This document shows positions 1 through 10,312 of a DNA stretch of 64,000 bases, in pieces; the first letter of the stretch is position 1; each line of letters begins with the position of its first letter. The translations under genes were made by a program, and so were the position numbers. Under the pieces are notes generated by a model. The model ran no database searches. It was not told the origin of the DNA and was given only the letters and a program-made list of their open reading frames with translations. This stretch comes from Mesorhabditis belari (lineage: Eukaryota; Nematoda; Chromadorea; Rhabditida; Rhabditidae), in the NCBI GenBank assembly GCA_958450365.1, contig CAUEEP010000759.1, positions 2,745,641 to 2,809,640 on the forward strand, read 5' to 3'.

Positions 1-487
1 GCCAGCCAGCCTAGCCAGCCAGCATAGCCAGCCAGCCTAGCCAGCCAGCTCAGCCAGCCAGCTCAGCCAGCCAGCTCAGCCAGCCAGCCTAGCCAGCCAG
101 CCTAGCCAGCCAGCTCAGCCAGCCAGCTCAGCCAGCCAGCCTAGCCAGCCAGCATAGCCAGCCAGCCTAGCCAGCCAGCTCAGCCAGCCAGCTCAGCCAG
201 CCAGCTCAGCCAGCCAGCCTAGCCAGCCAGCCTAGCCAGCCAGCTCAGCCAGCCAGCTCAGCCAGCCAGCCTAGCCAGCCAGCCTAGCCAGCCAGCCTAG
301 CCAGCCAGCCTAGCCAGCCAGCCTAGCCAGCCAGCCTAGCCAGCCAGCCTAGCCAGCCAGCCTAGCCAGCCAGCCTAGCCAGCCAGCCTAGCCAGCCAGC
401 CTAGCCAGCCAGCCTAGCCAGCCAGCTCAGCCAGCCAGCTCAGCCAGCCAGCTCAGCCAGCCAGCTCAGCCAGCCAGCTCAGCCAGC
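1..487. repeat. AGCC-rich minisatellite
   Basis: Units of 11-12 bases built on GCCAGCCAGCCTA, with CTA, CTC and CAT variants at the junction between units. The array runs off the left edge of the window. Nothing coding is visible. Confidence 0.97.
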
Positions 488-604
488 TTGAATCTCTTTA
501 GCTTTAGAAAACTTGAAAGCTATTCCCACTCAGCTATTGAAAGCCATTCAATTTATTCATACTGTACCTGAGAACTGAACTAGAGGTACAGTAATCCAAG
601 AGAC

Positions 605-721
605 TTGAGCCTGAGCCTATGCCTAAGCCTAAGGCTAAGCCTAGGCCTAAGCCTAGGCCTGAGCCTGAGCCTATGCCTAAGCCTAAGCCTAAGCCTAAGC
701 CTAAGCCTTAGCCTTAGCCTT

Positions 722-762
<41 letters not shown>

Positions 763-812
763 AAGCCTAAGACTAAGCCTAAGCTATAAGCCTATGCCTA
801 AGCCTGAGCCAA
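605..812. repeat. Degenerate interstitial telomere-like hexamer array
   Basis: Hexamers of GCCTAA, GCCTGA, GCCTTA and GCCTAT type. GCCTAA is the complement of TTAGGC, the telomere repeat of many nematodes. The open frame of alternating Ser and Leu across this stretch is a by-product of the hexamer and not a gene. The neighbouring bases are ordinary AT-rich sequence, so this is internal and not a chromosome end. Confidence 0.85.
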
Positions 813-1690
813 GAGACTTCGATTACTGTACTTCTAAGGCTTACTGTACTTTAACCAACCATAACTTTGGCTATTTTTCTATAACATGGCTGTATTGGTA
901 CTTGAATAACCTACAGTAATCTGTTTTAGAATGTGATTCCATATTTAAAACATTTTAAAGCCCAAACCTTCCCGACTGTGAGCGAACGACGAGCAAATTT
1001 GGGTTATAAGTGTTGTGACGATTGAAGCGACGAGCGAACTGGAAAATTTGATTTCAAATTTGTTGATTTCAAGATGAAAACATATCTATATCGATCTATA
1101 TCGATTGAAGCTCTAGATTTAGATTCTTTATCTACTTTTAAAAACACAAGAAGTACTTCTAAATACCTGTGACGTTCCACCGAAAGAAACAGCGCGACGA
1201 TCGTGCGTCGGCTGATTGAAAAACTCTTCCTCGCTATTGTTCGAGTCTGAAAACTTTCCTGTGTACTTTGTGCTGTAAATGTGCACTTCCTGGCACACTC
1301 TATTAGAAAACAATGTTGGCTTTTCACCAAAGAAACTTCTCCACTTCTCCGCCAGAAAGTCTGCGTTTATGAGAAGAAAAAAAGTAGGCTTCTCCCTTCA
1401 ATTCGAATACTTTGTGCTTTCTCATAAACGCACGCTTTCTAGTGCAAGAGTTCACGCAACAGAAAGCGAATGTTTCCAAAGAAAACAAACCAAATGAGTC
1501 CTGTTGATTGAGTGTGAGTGTATTGTGTCGAGATCGGGGTTGAAGTTCGCTTGTCGGCTTCGGCACATAGTTTAAAGCATCATCCGGCATCGGTGCATCC
1601 CATGTGAAATCGACTAAAATTTCAGTAGGTTTGTAACACTGTAATAGATTTATAAATGATACTTGTCGGTTTTTTAAAGAAGCAAAAGGG
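813..1690. other. AT-rich spacer with two copies of a dispersed ~40-bp motif
   Basis: No gene was recognised. Two copies of the dispersed motif lie at about 1263-1300 and 1408-1447. Each starts with TACTTTGTGC and ends with a CTTCCTGGCAC or CTTTCTAGTGC type arm. Open frames on both strands overlap each other and show no recognisable family. Confidence 0.6.
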
Positions 1691-1696
1691 ATTTGG

Positions 1697-1953
1697 TCAT
1701 GGGAGGATTCGAACCTGACCTCCCCCCTCGCCACCCGCTTCGCAACCCAGCTCACTACCCACTAGGCCACCACTGCTGTCTGTCCGGGCGTGTTTGGCAC
1801 GGCTTTATTGGCTAGGAAGCGATCTATTGGCGATTTTTCGAGTGATTTTCTTTATAAGGCTTCCAAGGCACTAAACCAGGATGGCGTTGTGGTGTAATGG
1901 ATAGCGAGTTGGGATACAGGGCAGTTGCTTGAGGGTTCGAGTCCGGGGACTGT
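1697..1953. repeat. Divergent pair of tRNA-derived (SINE-like) sequences
   Basis: On the minus strand an A-box match TGGCCTAGTGG (1759-1769) is followed by a B-box GGTTCGAATCC (1704-1714). On the plus strand TGGTGTAATGG (1890-1900) is followed by GGTTCGAGTCC (1934-1944) and then a T-rich tail. The pol III boxes are well kept, but the T-arm and acceptor stems do not pair as in a functional tRNA. The same divergent arrangement, including the spacer between the two, recurs at about 7001-7280. That makes a dispersed tRNA-derived repeat more likely than two real tRNA genes. Confidence 0.6.
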
Positions 1954-2095
1954 TTTTTGTTTTGTTTTTTCTTCTGGAGTTAAGAATTAATTAATAGGAT
2001 AATTACAGCATACTATAGCATAATGTAGCTAAGACAGGAACTTCTGTACTGGAGTTACAGTATGCTGTAGCTGTACTGTAGCTTGGGATTTACTG

Positions 2096-2227
2096 TGGCT
2101 CAGTCTCAGGTTCAGGCTTAATCTCAGACTCAGGTTTAGGCTCAATCTCAGGCTCAGGCTCAGGTTAAGGCTCAGGTTCAGGCTCAGGTTAAGGCTCAGG
2201 TTCAGGCTCAATCTCAGGCTCAGTCTC
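2096..2227. repeat. GCTCAG-type hexamer array
   Basis: Hexamers of CTCAGG and TTCAGG type, probably a decayed TTAGGC-type array in the opposite orientation to the one at 605. It yields a spurious Ser-Leu-Asn repeat frame on the minus strand. Confidence 0.8.
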
Positions 2228-2253
2228 AGAACTTGCTATTCCTTTAAAATCAA

Positions 2254-2658
2254 CTACAACACCCCATAGAAAGAATGAAGAATGCAGTGCACCAGAAAGG
2301 CTACGTTTCCAAGCACAAAGTCCATTTGAACAAACCTTCTTTTAGCGTTTGTTGCATCACCAACTGTCCAGGCTTCACCGTCTCCAACATTTGCAGCTCG
2401 GGGCTCTGATTTTGAGTCTAGAAATTCAAAAATACTCAAATATAGATCTATTTCATAAATATAACCAATTCTGGGCAATTCCTGGGCAATTTCTGGACAA
2501 TGCATCCATTTCACAGAAACGTTGTTTATTTGATCACTCAAATCCACCCACTTTTCTATTAATTTCAGGGATTTCACCGATTTCACGTGTTTTTCTTTCA
2601 GTGCCATCCTCGGTGCCAGCTCAGCTTTTTTTTCAAGGCTTTTTTTTATAGAAAACAA
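2254..2658 (-). CDS. Unrecognised 134-codon open frame, doubtful gene
   Basis: Uninterrupted minus-strand frame from an ATG at 2658 to a stop at 2254. It has mixed, non-repetitive composition, with a Lys/Glu-rich start and an aromatic, hydrophobic end. No family was recognised. The last part overlaps a reverse copy of the dispersed ~40-bp motif (about 2288-2325), so at least the C-terminus is repeat-derived. No promoter or splice context supports it. It may be a chance frame. Confidence 0.12.
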   Translation of the reverse strand: MFSIKKSLEKKAELAPRMALKEKHVKSVKSLKLIEKWVDLSDQINNVSVKWMHCPEIAQELPRIGYIYEIDLYLSIFEFLDSKSEPRAANVGDGEAWTVGDATNAKRRFVQMDFVLGNVAFLVHCILHSFYGVL

Positions 2659-2816
2659 TTGGATAAGGTTTTTCGTTAGTAATTCTCGAAAACTATTCTC
2701 AAAAACTATCGAAATCAGTTCAGTAAATGACTCTCTTTCCGCTCAATTTTGAGAATTTTGATAAAGTTTCGTCCGGACGATGGATTGTGACTCATTTTGA
2801 GAGGGAAACGGGCACA

Positions 2817-3056
2817 TAGATGGATAGAAATGGAAAATAGATGGATAGATTGGATAATAGATGAATAGATTGGATAATAGATGGATAGATTGGATAATAG
2901 ATGGATAGATTGGATAATAGATGGATAGAAATGGATAGAAATCGAAAATAGATGGATAGAAATGGAAAAAAACGTTGAATAGATTGGATAATAGCTGGTT
3001 AGATTGGATAATAACTGAATAGATTGAATAATAAATGAATAGATTGGATTATTTTA
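2817..3056. repeat. GGATAGAT-type minisatellite
   Basis: Irregular units of about 18-20 bases built from GATGGATAGATTGGATAATA, decaying towards the right end. Confidence 0.9.
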
Positions 3057-3179
3057 GATCTAAATTAGATTCAGAAACGAGTAATAGAGATTTTCTGTCG
3101 CTAAAGTAGTCTAAGAAGTGGTGTAAGATGTGGAAAGGAGTTTAAGTTGAAGAAAAGATACGGTAACGTAATCGAACCG

Positions 3180-3622
3180 TACGGCAAATCCGTTACAGTA
3201 CTGCGAATTCGTTACAGTACGGCAAATCCGTTACTGTACGGCAAACCCGTTACTGTACGGCAAATTGGTATCCGTACGGCAAATCCGTTACAGTACGAGA
3301 AACCCGTTACTGTACGGCAAACCCGTTACTGTACGGCAAATCCGTTACAGTACGGGAAATCCGTTACAGTACGGGAAATCCGTTACAGTACGGGAAATCC
3401 GTTACAGTACGGGAAATCCGTTACAGTACGGCATACCGTATCCGTACGGCAAACCCGTTACTGTACGGCAAAGCCGTTCCTGTACGGCAAATCCGTTCCT
3501 GTACGGCAAACCCGTTACTGTACGGCAAACCCGTTACTGTACGGCAAATCCGTTCCGGTACGGCAAACCCGTTACTGTACGGCAAATCCGTTACTGTACG
3601 GCAAATCCGTATCCGTACGGTA
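3180..3622. repeat. 19-bp minisatellite (TACGGCAAATCCGTTACTG)
   Basis: About 23 copies of a 19-base unit. Because 19 is not a multiple of three, overlapping frames with a 19-residue period arise in more than one phase. These are not genes. CCGTTAC and GTACGG arms give each unit partial hairpin potential. Confidence 0.95.
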
Positions 3623-3807
3623 ACCTAATCGTTTCACGAAAACAGCCAGATTACGATTCAGGCATCTTTTTGACTCTAGATGTCTTTTTAAGCTTCTATT
3701 TGTCTTCTCAGGTTTCTATTTATCTTATTCTAACATTCTAACATTGACAAGATACTAGTACAACTAGTTGTTCAGAGGCGGTAACTGAACTTTAATCAGC
3801 TGCAGAG

Positions 3808-4052
3808 ATTACTGTAAGGATTACTGTAGCTGTAAAGATTGAATTGCTGTAGTGAAAAGATTGTTGTAAGAATTACTGTAAGAATTACTGTAAGAATTAC
3901 TGTAAAGATTATTGTAAGGATTACTGTAAGGTTACTGTAAAGATCGCTGCAAAGATTACTGTAAGGATTACTGTAAGGATTACTGTAAGAATTACTGTAA
4001 GGGTTATTGCAAAGATTACTGTAAAGTTTATTGTAGAGATTACTGTAGCTGT
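3808..4052. repeat. GATTACTGTAAG minisatellite
   Basis: About 20 imperfect 11-12 base units of AGGATTACTGTA. The same word occurs singly throughout the window and is common in Caenorhabditis-type DNA. Confidence 0.9.
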
Positions 4053-4262
4053 AAAGGTATTTCACCTGATAAGTGATCTGTGAATAGGCGCTCAACTGTC
4101 CTGGTGAGGTATCGGTTCGATATGGTGGTGTTGGTTGTCCACTCAATGTTTCTCGGTCATTTGCTGTCGGATACGGGTAATTGTCGTAGTCTTTGCTTTG
4201 ATTCTGAATGTTAGAGCTTATAGTAGAAAGATATTCAGCTTCGGCTTAGGCTTAGGATTTTA

Positions 4263-5650
4263 TTGGGTTGGGGAGAATGAGTCGGCGCCCAACTTTAAAG
4301 GGACTTTTTGCACACATAAAGCCTTTTTTTAAACATACGTTTGGTTTCATCAAAAGGATCCACTATTTCTCTACAAAATCACTTTTGAGAGATCCCACAA
4401 AGCTTTTCTTTCGTGGAGTTTATGAACTTCCAAAAGCAGCTGGTTAAAATGGCAAAGAGTCCGACTCATCATTTGAACAATTTCTTTCACATAAACCTTC
4501 TTTGGTGTTTATATAAAAAAGATAGAGCACATTGAATTACTTAAGTCGCCAAATTTGCAGGAAGATCCCACCAATGGTTTTTTCTATTGGGTTGGTGGAA
4601 AAGTCCTTTCGGATTTTTTGGGAGAGTACCTTAAATTTGTCGAATTTTGATGTTTTATAGCTCATCCTAAAGCTGAATTCAAGACGGATCGATTGGTAAA
4701 AACCGTTTTGAGATATCTCTTTTCTAAAAGTTTTTACAGCTATTTTAGTAAAGGGCGGCAGAGCGAAAAAATGGCTGTTTTCACGTTTCGTTAGTTTTCC
4801 GTGCAGAAACCTAGGCTAAAAACATGTTTTTCGTGATCAGCGTCAAAAATAACCCCTAGACACGCATTTTCAAAAGCTTAGCAAAAAATTTTTGAAAAAT
4901 ATTGTCACCGGTGAAAGTCGAACCAGCGCAAGAACAGGAAGACCATCGGCTATTGGCGGAAAGGCTATTGACGGGTGAACTTGGGATTGCTTTGCTTGCT
5001 TTTGCTCTTGCTTTTGAACCAGCGACCCTCAGATCGCCCCTCAGACGACCCTCAGACGAAAACGAAGGAAAATCGCGAAAAGCGGCGGAAAGGCTATTGA
5101 TCTGAGGGTCGCTGGTTCGACTTCCACCGGTGACAATATTTTTCAAAAATTTTTTGCTAAGCTTTTGAAAATGCGTGTCTAGGGGTTATTTTTGACGCTG
5201 ATCACGAAAAACATGTTTTTAGCCTAGGTTTCTGCACGGAAAACTAACGAAACGTGAAAACAGCCATTTTTTCGCTCTGCCGCCCTTTACTAAAATAGCT
5301 GTAAAAACTTTTAGAAAAGAGATATCTCAAAACGGTTTTTACCAATCGATCCGTCTTGAATTCAGCTTTAGGATGAGCTATAAAACGTCAAAATTCGACA
5401 AATTTAAGGTACTCTCCCAAAAAATCCGAAAGGACTTTTCCACCAACCCAATAGATGACAGTTTGTAGTTTTTGTGAAAAAATGGCTTTTTCTTGAGCGG
5501 AGGCGCTGTTTGAATTTTCTTTTAAATGTCATTTTGTAGAGAATTAGTTAACCATTCTACTCATATCAAACGCATATTATTTGACGAAGTCGAATAGAAG
5601 TTTTAGACATTTTTTTGATTTTCGGCGCCGACTCATTCTCCCCAACCCAA
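4263..5650. mobile_element. TA-flanked MITE, copy A, interrupted by a second element
   Basis: Terminal inverted repeats begin TTGGGTTGGGGAGAATGAGT (left end 4263, right end 5650), with TA on each side (4261-4262 and 5651-5652). Sequence is shared with copies at 37406-37925, 38040-38464 and 41661-42181. No transposase is present, so it is non-autonomous. The Tc1/mariner superfamily is inferred from the TA target and the TTGGGTTG start. A different element occupies 4587-5451. Removing it leaves a copy of about 520 bases like the others. Confidence 0.9.
4587..5451. mobile_element. Foldback (long inverted repeat) element nested in MITE copy A
   Basis: The ends start TTGGGTTGGTGGAAAAGTCC and the arms are near-perfect inverted repeats of roughly 350 bases, with a short unpaired centre near 4965-5095. 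The flanking TA is duplicated (4585-4586 and 5452-5453). The centre of each arm contains GGTTCGACTT, like the T-arm (B-box) of a tRNA. The uninterrupted MITE copy at 37406 shows the empty site TTTTTCTAGATGACAG, which confirms a precise TA insertion. No coding capacity is seen. Confidence 0.9.
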
Positions 5651-5839
5651 TAGCTTAGATCTTCAGCTTAGATTTGGGATTTTCTACCTTAGACAAGTGC
5701 TTTAAAGAGCTCTACCATAATCAAACGAGTAAAAGCTACAGTAGCAGTTAGTACTGTAATCATAAGATCAAAAAATGCGTTACGGTAACTGGAGCAAGCT
5801 TTAGAGTTATTGTAAATGACGAGCCATTGATTTTAAATG

Positions 5840-6120
5840 TTCCCAAATGTCTTTCCTTCTTTCTTTCTATCTTCCTTTCTTTCTTCCTTTCTATCTTCCT
5901 TTCTTTCTGCTTTCCCTGGTCTTTCCTTCTTTCCTTCTTTCTTCCTTTCTTCTTCCCCTTGTCTTCTCCTTCTTCCCCTTGTCTTTCCTTCTTTCCTTCT
6001 CTCTTCCTCTCTTCTTCCCCTTGTCTTTCCTTCTTTCCGTCTTTCTTCCCTTCTTCTTCCCCTTGTCTTTCCTTCTTCCCTTCTTCCCTTCTTTCTTCTT
6101 CCCCTTATCTTCCTTTTCTC
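5840..6120. repeat. Polypyrimidine CTTTCTTCC tract
   Basis: Almost pure C/T on the plus strand, with CTTCCCCTTGTC recurring every ~30-40 bases. It produces three overlapping Phe/Ser/Leu-rich frames that are artefacts. Confidence 0.9.
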
Positions 6121-6439
6121 AAGATACTCAATACCTCATCGATTATAACTAAAACAATCGGAAAGGTAAAAGTCGGGAGTTCAATCCCTTCTTCTACTTT
6201 TTCTTCACTTCTTTATCATCTATGGGATTTCTATACAATCTACAAGATCTACAGCACTTTATTAGACTATTATATTGCAATTATATTGCTGATTTCCCCC
6301 CACAAACCTGCGCAACAGCGGCACTGCACCAAAGTGGTGACTCTTGTCCGCGTAACATCGTTTCTTTTTCACGTTTTTTTCCTTTGTTTCAGTGAGTTTT
6401 TCTGGAAATTGGATTGGAAATTGGAAAAATATGGCTTTG

Positions 6440-6610
6440 AATTGGGAAAAACTGTAGAATTCGAGCTATAGAGCTAAGAAAAGCGAGAAAAGCTAGAAAA
6501 AACTGTAGAATTCGAGCTATAGAGCTAAGAAAAGCGAGAAAAGCTAGAAAAAACTGTAGAATTCGAGTTATAGAGCTAAGAAAAGCGAGAAAAGCTATAG
6601 AGCTAAGTTA
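6440..6610. repeat. ~52-bp tandem repeat, about 3 copies
   Basis: AACTGTAGAATTCGAGCTAT followed by AGAGCTAAGAAAAGCGAG repeats nearly identically at about 6450, 6505 and 6557. Confidence 0.85.
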
Positions 6611-6810
6611 TCTAAACAAAAATAAGTAAACAAGTTATCGAAAAAAGTGACAGTAACAAGTTTTACTCCCCCAAAGCTTTTCTGTATACTTTGAGCTTAT
6701 AAACGCATCATTTATAGTCCATTCGCATCATTTCTAGCAGTCCAATGCACTAGAAAGATTGCGTTTACAAGTAAGCACAAAATTGATTGGTCTGTTTTAC
6801 AAAGCGATAA

Positions 6811-7280
6811 GGTCAGTGGAGGGGCTTGAACCCGACCGCAAGAACGGGCACTGGTTTGGCAATCTAGCGGACTATTCACTTGACCATCGCTGCTGTAATA
6901 GCTGCTGTATTAGCTGCTGTAATAGCTGCTGTAATAGCTGCTGTAATAGTCTTAAAGTCGTACTTATCTGTTTTTCAAAAAAGCAAAAAGTTCTCGGAAA
7001 AATGGCGCTGCCAGGAGTCGAACCCGACCCTAATGCCTTTGCACTAACTTTGTAGCCCACCGCACTATCCACTAGGCCACCACTGCTGTTTGGCCGAGGG
7101 TGTTTGGCACGGTCTTATTGGCTAGAAAGCAATTTTTCGAAAGGCGATTTTGATTGATTTTTCGATGGGTTTTTCTTTATAAGGTTTAGATGAGCCTCTC
7201 GGCAAAATGGCTGCGTGGTGTAGTGGATAGTAGATGAGGATACGGAGCAGGGGATCGACGGTTCGAATCCCTTCACTGAT
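6811..7280. repeat. Cluster of three tRNA-derived (SINE-like) sequences
   Basis: Two lie on the minus strand: one with B-box-like GGTTCAAGCCC near 6822, and one with B-box GGTTCGACTCC near 7015 and A-box TGGCCTAGTGG near 7070. One lies on the plus strand: A-box TGGTGTAGTGG near 7218 and B-box GGTTCGAATCC near 7260. The minus-strand copy at 7001-7085 keeps a paired T-stem with wobbles, but only about four of seven acceptor pairs. The 7001-7280 pair has the same spacer (TTGGCACGG, TTATTGGCTAG) as the pair at 1697-1953. A GCTGCTGTAATA array of about 60 bases lies at 6890-6950. Confidence 0.6.
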
Positions 7281-7289
7281 TTCTTTTGT

Positions 7290-8125
7290 TTTTTCTATTG
7301 GAATCATAATTCTGTGTATTTGGAGCTGTTCTAGGCCATTCTAGCCTAAGCCAATACACTAGAAATATTGCGTTTACAAGTGAGCACAGAGTACAGGGCA
7401 AATTTCGAAGAATTTCTAAGAATTTCGAAGAATTTCGAAGAAAATCAACTAATATTAAACAAAATCTGAGGCTAATCCGCGAGATCTTTGATTCAATAGG
7501 TCTTCCGGGAAAAAAAACGGGGATTTCCTTGGTTCGACGAGAAGAAAAGTATTATCAAACATCAAATCCATAGCTTTTTTCCCTCAAATTTCATAGATTT
7601 CCCTAGACTTTTGTCATCAAAAGTTCAAAAATCGAGTTATTTTTGAGGATTTGTTGGTTTTTTAATGAAAAAAGGCTAGAATTTGATAGTTTTTTATTGA
7701 AAAAAGCTAGGATTTGATAGTTTTTTATTGAAAAAAGCTAGAATTTGATAGTTTTTTACTGAAAAAAACTAGAATTTGATAGTTTTTTACTAAAAAAACC
7801 CTAGGATTTAACACTTTTTCCGAAAAAAAACAAAAATTGCTTGTGTTTCGATGCAAGAAAAGCCAAAAAAACGTGTGGATCAGAGGATTTTTGCGAATGA
7901 AATCGCAAAAATCTCCGTTTTAACAACAAAAACGACAAAGATTCGATCAGAATCCAGAAAGAAATGGGAAATTATTCAAAACAAAAAACATAACTAGAGG
8001 AAGTGCTAACGAAAATCTGCCAAATAACAAGGAAAGTGAGGCACAAAATCGCGAAATCTCAACAGGAATTGAAGAGGCTGCGATTGAACTGGGAAAATTG
8101 GGAAAAATGTGAAAGGTTTTCAATG
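7290..8125. other. AT-rich spacer
   Basis: A reverse copy of the dispersed ~40-bp motif lies near 7352-7395. About five ~31-base units built on GAATTTGATAGTTTTTTA run from 7640 to 7815. No gene was recognised. Confidence 0.6.
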
Positions 8126-8420
8126 CAATGCACGATCTGGATGTCACACAGTATGATAAGCATTAATTTATGGTACCCTAACATCTTTTTTTGGGTGCTG
8201 TATCAGAGCTCTAAGCTACCCAGGTGTTCTTTGTGCTTTCCCGTAAACTCTCGGCTTCTAGCACAAAGCAATGCACTATCTGGATGTCACACAGAATGAT
8301 AAGCATTAATTTACGGTACCATAGCAATATTTTTTGGGTGCTGTATCAGAGCTTTAAGCTGTCAGAGGCGTACTTTGTGCTTCAGCGTAAACGCTCGCCT
8401 TTAGGTACACGGCTTGCCAC
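8126..8420 (+). repeat. ~149-bp tandem repeat with TCTGGATGTCACA core, 2 copies
   Basis: Copies start near 8136 and 8279. Each has TCTGGATGTCACACAG, ATAAGCATTAATTTA, a GGTGCTGTATCAGAGC segment and a copy of the dispersed ~40-bp TTTGTGC motif (8225-8270 and 8372-8412). The same unit recurs at 12150-12590. Confidence 0.85.
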
Positions 8421-8464
8421 CTGCGTCCCACTCAGTGCCTAAGTTGCATAAATGCCGATTCTAT

Positions 8465-8830
8465 GATTTCAAAAATCTAGTGTGACATCCAGATTGGCCA
8501 TTTTCGCCTTGAAACAATCGGATTGTCGTACAAAATATCGAGGAATCCCAGTGAAAGAATATGGCTCAATTATCCGAGTCCCTACGTTACGTAAATGTTG
8601 ATTTTCTGATTTCGAAAATCTAGTGTGACATCCAGATTGACCATTTTCGCCTTTAAACAACTAGATTGTCATAAAAAATATCGAGGAATCCCAGTGAAAG
8701 AATATGGTTTAATTACCCAAGTGCCCAAATTGCGTAAATGCCGATTCTATGATTTCAAAAATCTAGCGTGACATCCAGATTGACCATTTTCGCCTTTAAA
8801 TAATCGGATTGTCGTACAAAGTACGATTTA
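8465..8830 (-). repeat. ~134-150-bp tandem repeat with TGTGACATCCAGATTG core, 3 copies
   Basis: Cores lie near 8481, 8634 and 8768, opposite in orientation to the array just upstream. The unit also holds CCATTTTCGCCTTTAAACAA and a stretch that in one copy (8706-8722) equals the first 17 bases of nematode SL1. Open frames over it are repeat translations. Relatives are at 12590-12940 and, reversed, 20296-20690. Confidence 0.88.
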
Positions 8831-9004
8831 ATTACCCAAAAAAACAAGAAAAGCTCTCTAGAATCTTCAAAATTGAACTAAAATAGGAGCAAGCCAAAGT
8901 CAAATGTACTTTATCGTACTTGTACTATAATATGTTATAGTTTTTGGTTCAAAAAACCAAAGTCCAAGCGTAAAAATGAAGGTTGCAAAACATTTAAAAA
9001 ATAG

Positions 9005-9295
9005 GTCAAAAAGGGAGAAGACCAAAAAATTTGGAAGAGAAAAAGAAAGAAAAAGAAGAAAAAAGAAGAAAAACGAAGAAAATGGCTGAGAGAAACGTTT
9101 TTGAAATAAACACGTGAACTCTCCGTTTTGCGGGGAAAGAAGAGATTGGAAATAGTTGAGGAAAAGTTGATGGAGAAATGAAAAGAATATGGGAAAAGGA
9201 GAGAAATTCTCTGGCTCTTCGGTTCGCCGACATTGAAAACGAAGTAAACAACAAAAAAATTCTATGGTGAGGGAAAGAGAGGGGGAAAAGAAATG

Positions 9296-9329
<34 letters not shown>

Positions 9330-9620
9330 GTTAGAGAATGGACAAGTGGAGGAGCTGGAGGAGCTCAGCTTAGGCTGAGCAAGAGTAAGAGTTGAGTAGA
9401 AGATTGTAGAGAAGAGTGAGAAATAGGTGAGAGTGACAAAAGAAAGAAGATGAATGGAGAAAATGATTGAGAAGAATGGTAGAGGTTGGATGGAATGAAG
9501 AGTGACTAAAGGAGAAGTGAAGAAGTTGAAGAGAAAAGAAAGAAAAGAGGCTGAGAAATGAGAAGGATGGAGATAGATTGAGGAAACTTTTAGTGAAAGC
9601 TTGAGAAAATATAGCAATGG
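9005..9620. other. Purine-rich strand-asymmetric tract with (AG)n
   Basis: The plus strand is almost entirely A/G, with GAAGAGAAAAAG-type sequence and a pure AG dinucleotide run at 9300-9326. A 219-codon minus-strand frame across it is Ser/Phe/Leu low complexity and is not supported as a gene. Confidence 0.8.
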
Positions 9621-9689
9621 AGAGATTGGTAGGGAGTAGAAGTCAGTGTACCGTAAATAAGTCAAGGTACCGTAAATTGGACCTCAACG

Positions 9690-10312
9690 TACGCTGTGAC
9701 ATCCAGCTTGAGCAATATCGTTAAAATTTTGATACTTTTTACAAGGGAGTACAAAGGACACCGCTGGACGACGAGGGGCTACCTAGTACAGTACTAAAAA
9801 ATCAATCAAGGTACGTAAATTGGACTTCAACGTATGCTGTGACATCCAGAATGAGCAATGGCTTTAAAATTTCGACACTTTTTACGGGGGAGGACAATGT
9901 ACACCTCTGGACGGCGAGGGACTACCTAGTACAGTACTGAAAAATCAGTCAAGGTACGTAAATTGGACTTCAACGTATGCTGTGACATCCAGATTGAGCA
10001 ATACCGTTAAAATTTTGGTACTTTTTACAAGGGAACACAAAGAACACCCTTGGACGGTGAAGGGCTACCTAGTCTAGCACTAAAAACTAAGTCCAGGTAC
10101 GTCAATTGGACTCCAATGTACGTTGTGACATCCAGAATGAACAATGGCTTTGTAATTTTTGGCACTTTTTACAAGGGAGTACAGTGTACACCTCTGGACG
10201 ACGAGGGACTACCTAGTACAGTACTTAAAAACTAAGTCAAGGAACGTAAATTGGACTCTAAAGTACGGTGTGACATCCAGAATGAAAAATAGCTTTAAAA
10301 TTTTGGTACTTT
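9690..10312 (+). repeat. ~144-bp tandem repeat with TGTGACATCCAGAATGA core, 5 copies
   Basis: Cores lie near 9697, 9838, 9980, 10124 and 10268. Between them are TTTTTACAAGGGAGTACA, CCTCTGGACGACGAGGGACT and CAAGGTACGTAAATTGGACT. Apart from the 13-16 base core, the unit is unrelated to the other TGTGACATCCAG families in the window. Confidence 0.9.

Noticed and set aside
1883..1953. Functional tRNA gene
   Set aside because: A and B boxes are good, but the T-stem has only about two pairs and the acceptor does not pair. It belongs to a dispersed pair.
5827..6471. 214-codon Phe/Leu/Ser frame that looks like a membrane protein
   Set aside because: A polypyrimidine repeat gives hydrophobic codons in all three phases.
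8706..8722. SL1 RNA gene
   Set aside because: Only the first 17 bases match. The rest of the leader, the donor GT context, the Sm site and the 3' stem-loop are missing.
9006..9665. 219-codon Ser/Phe-rich minus-strand frame
   Set aside because: Translation of a purine-rich tract with an AG dinucleotide run, with low-complexity composition.
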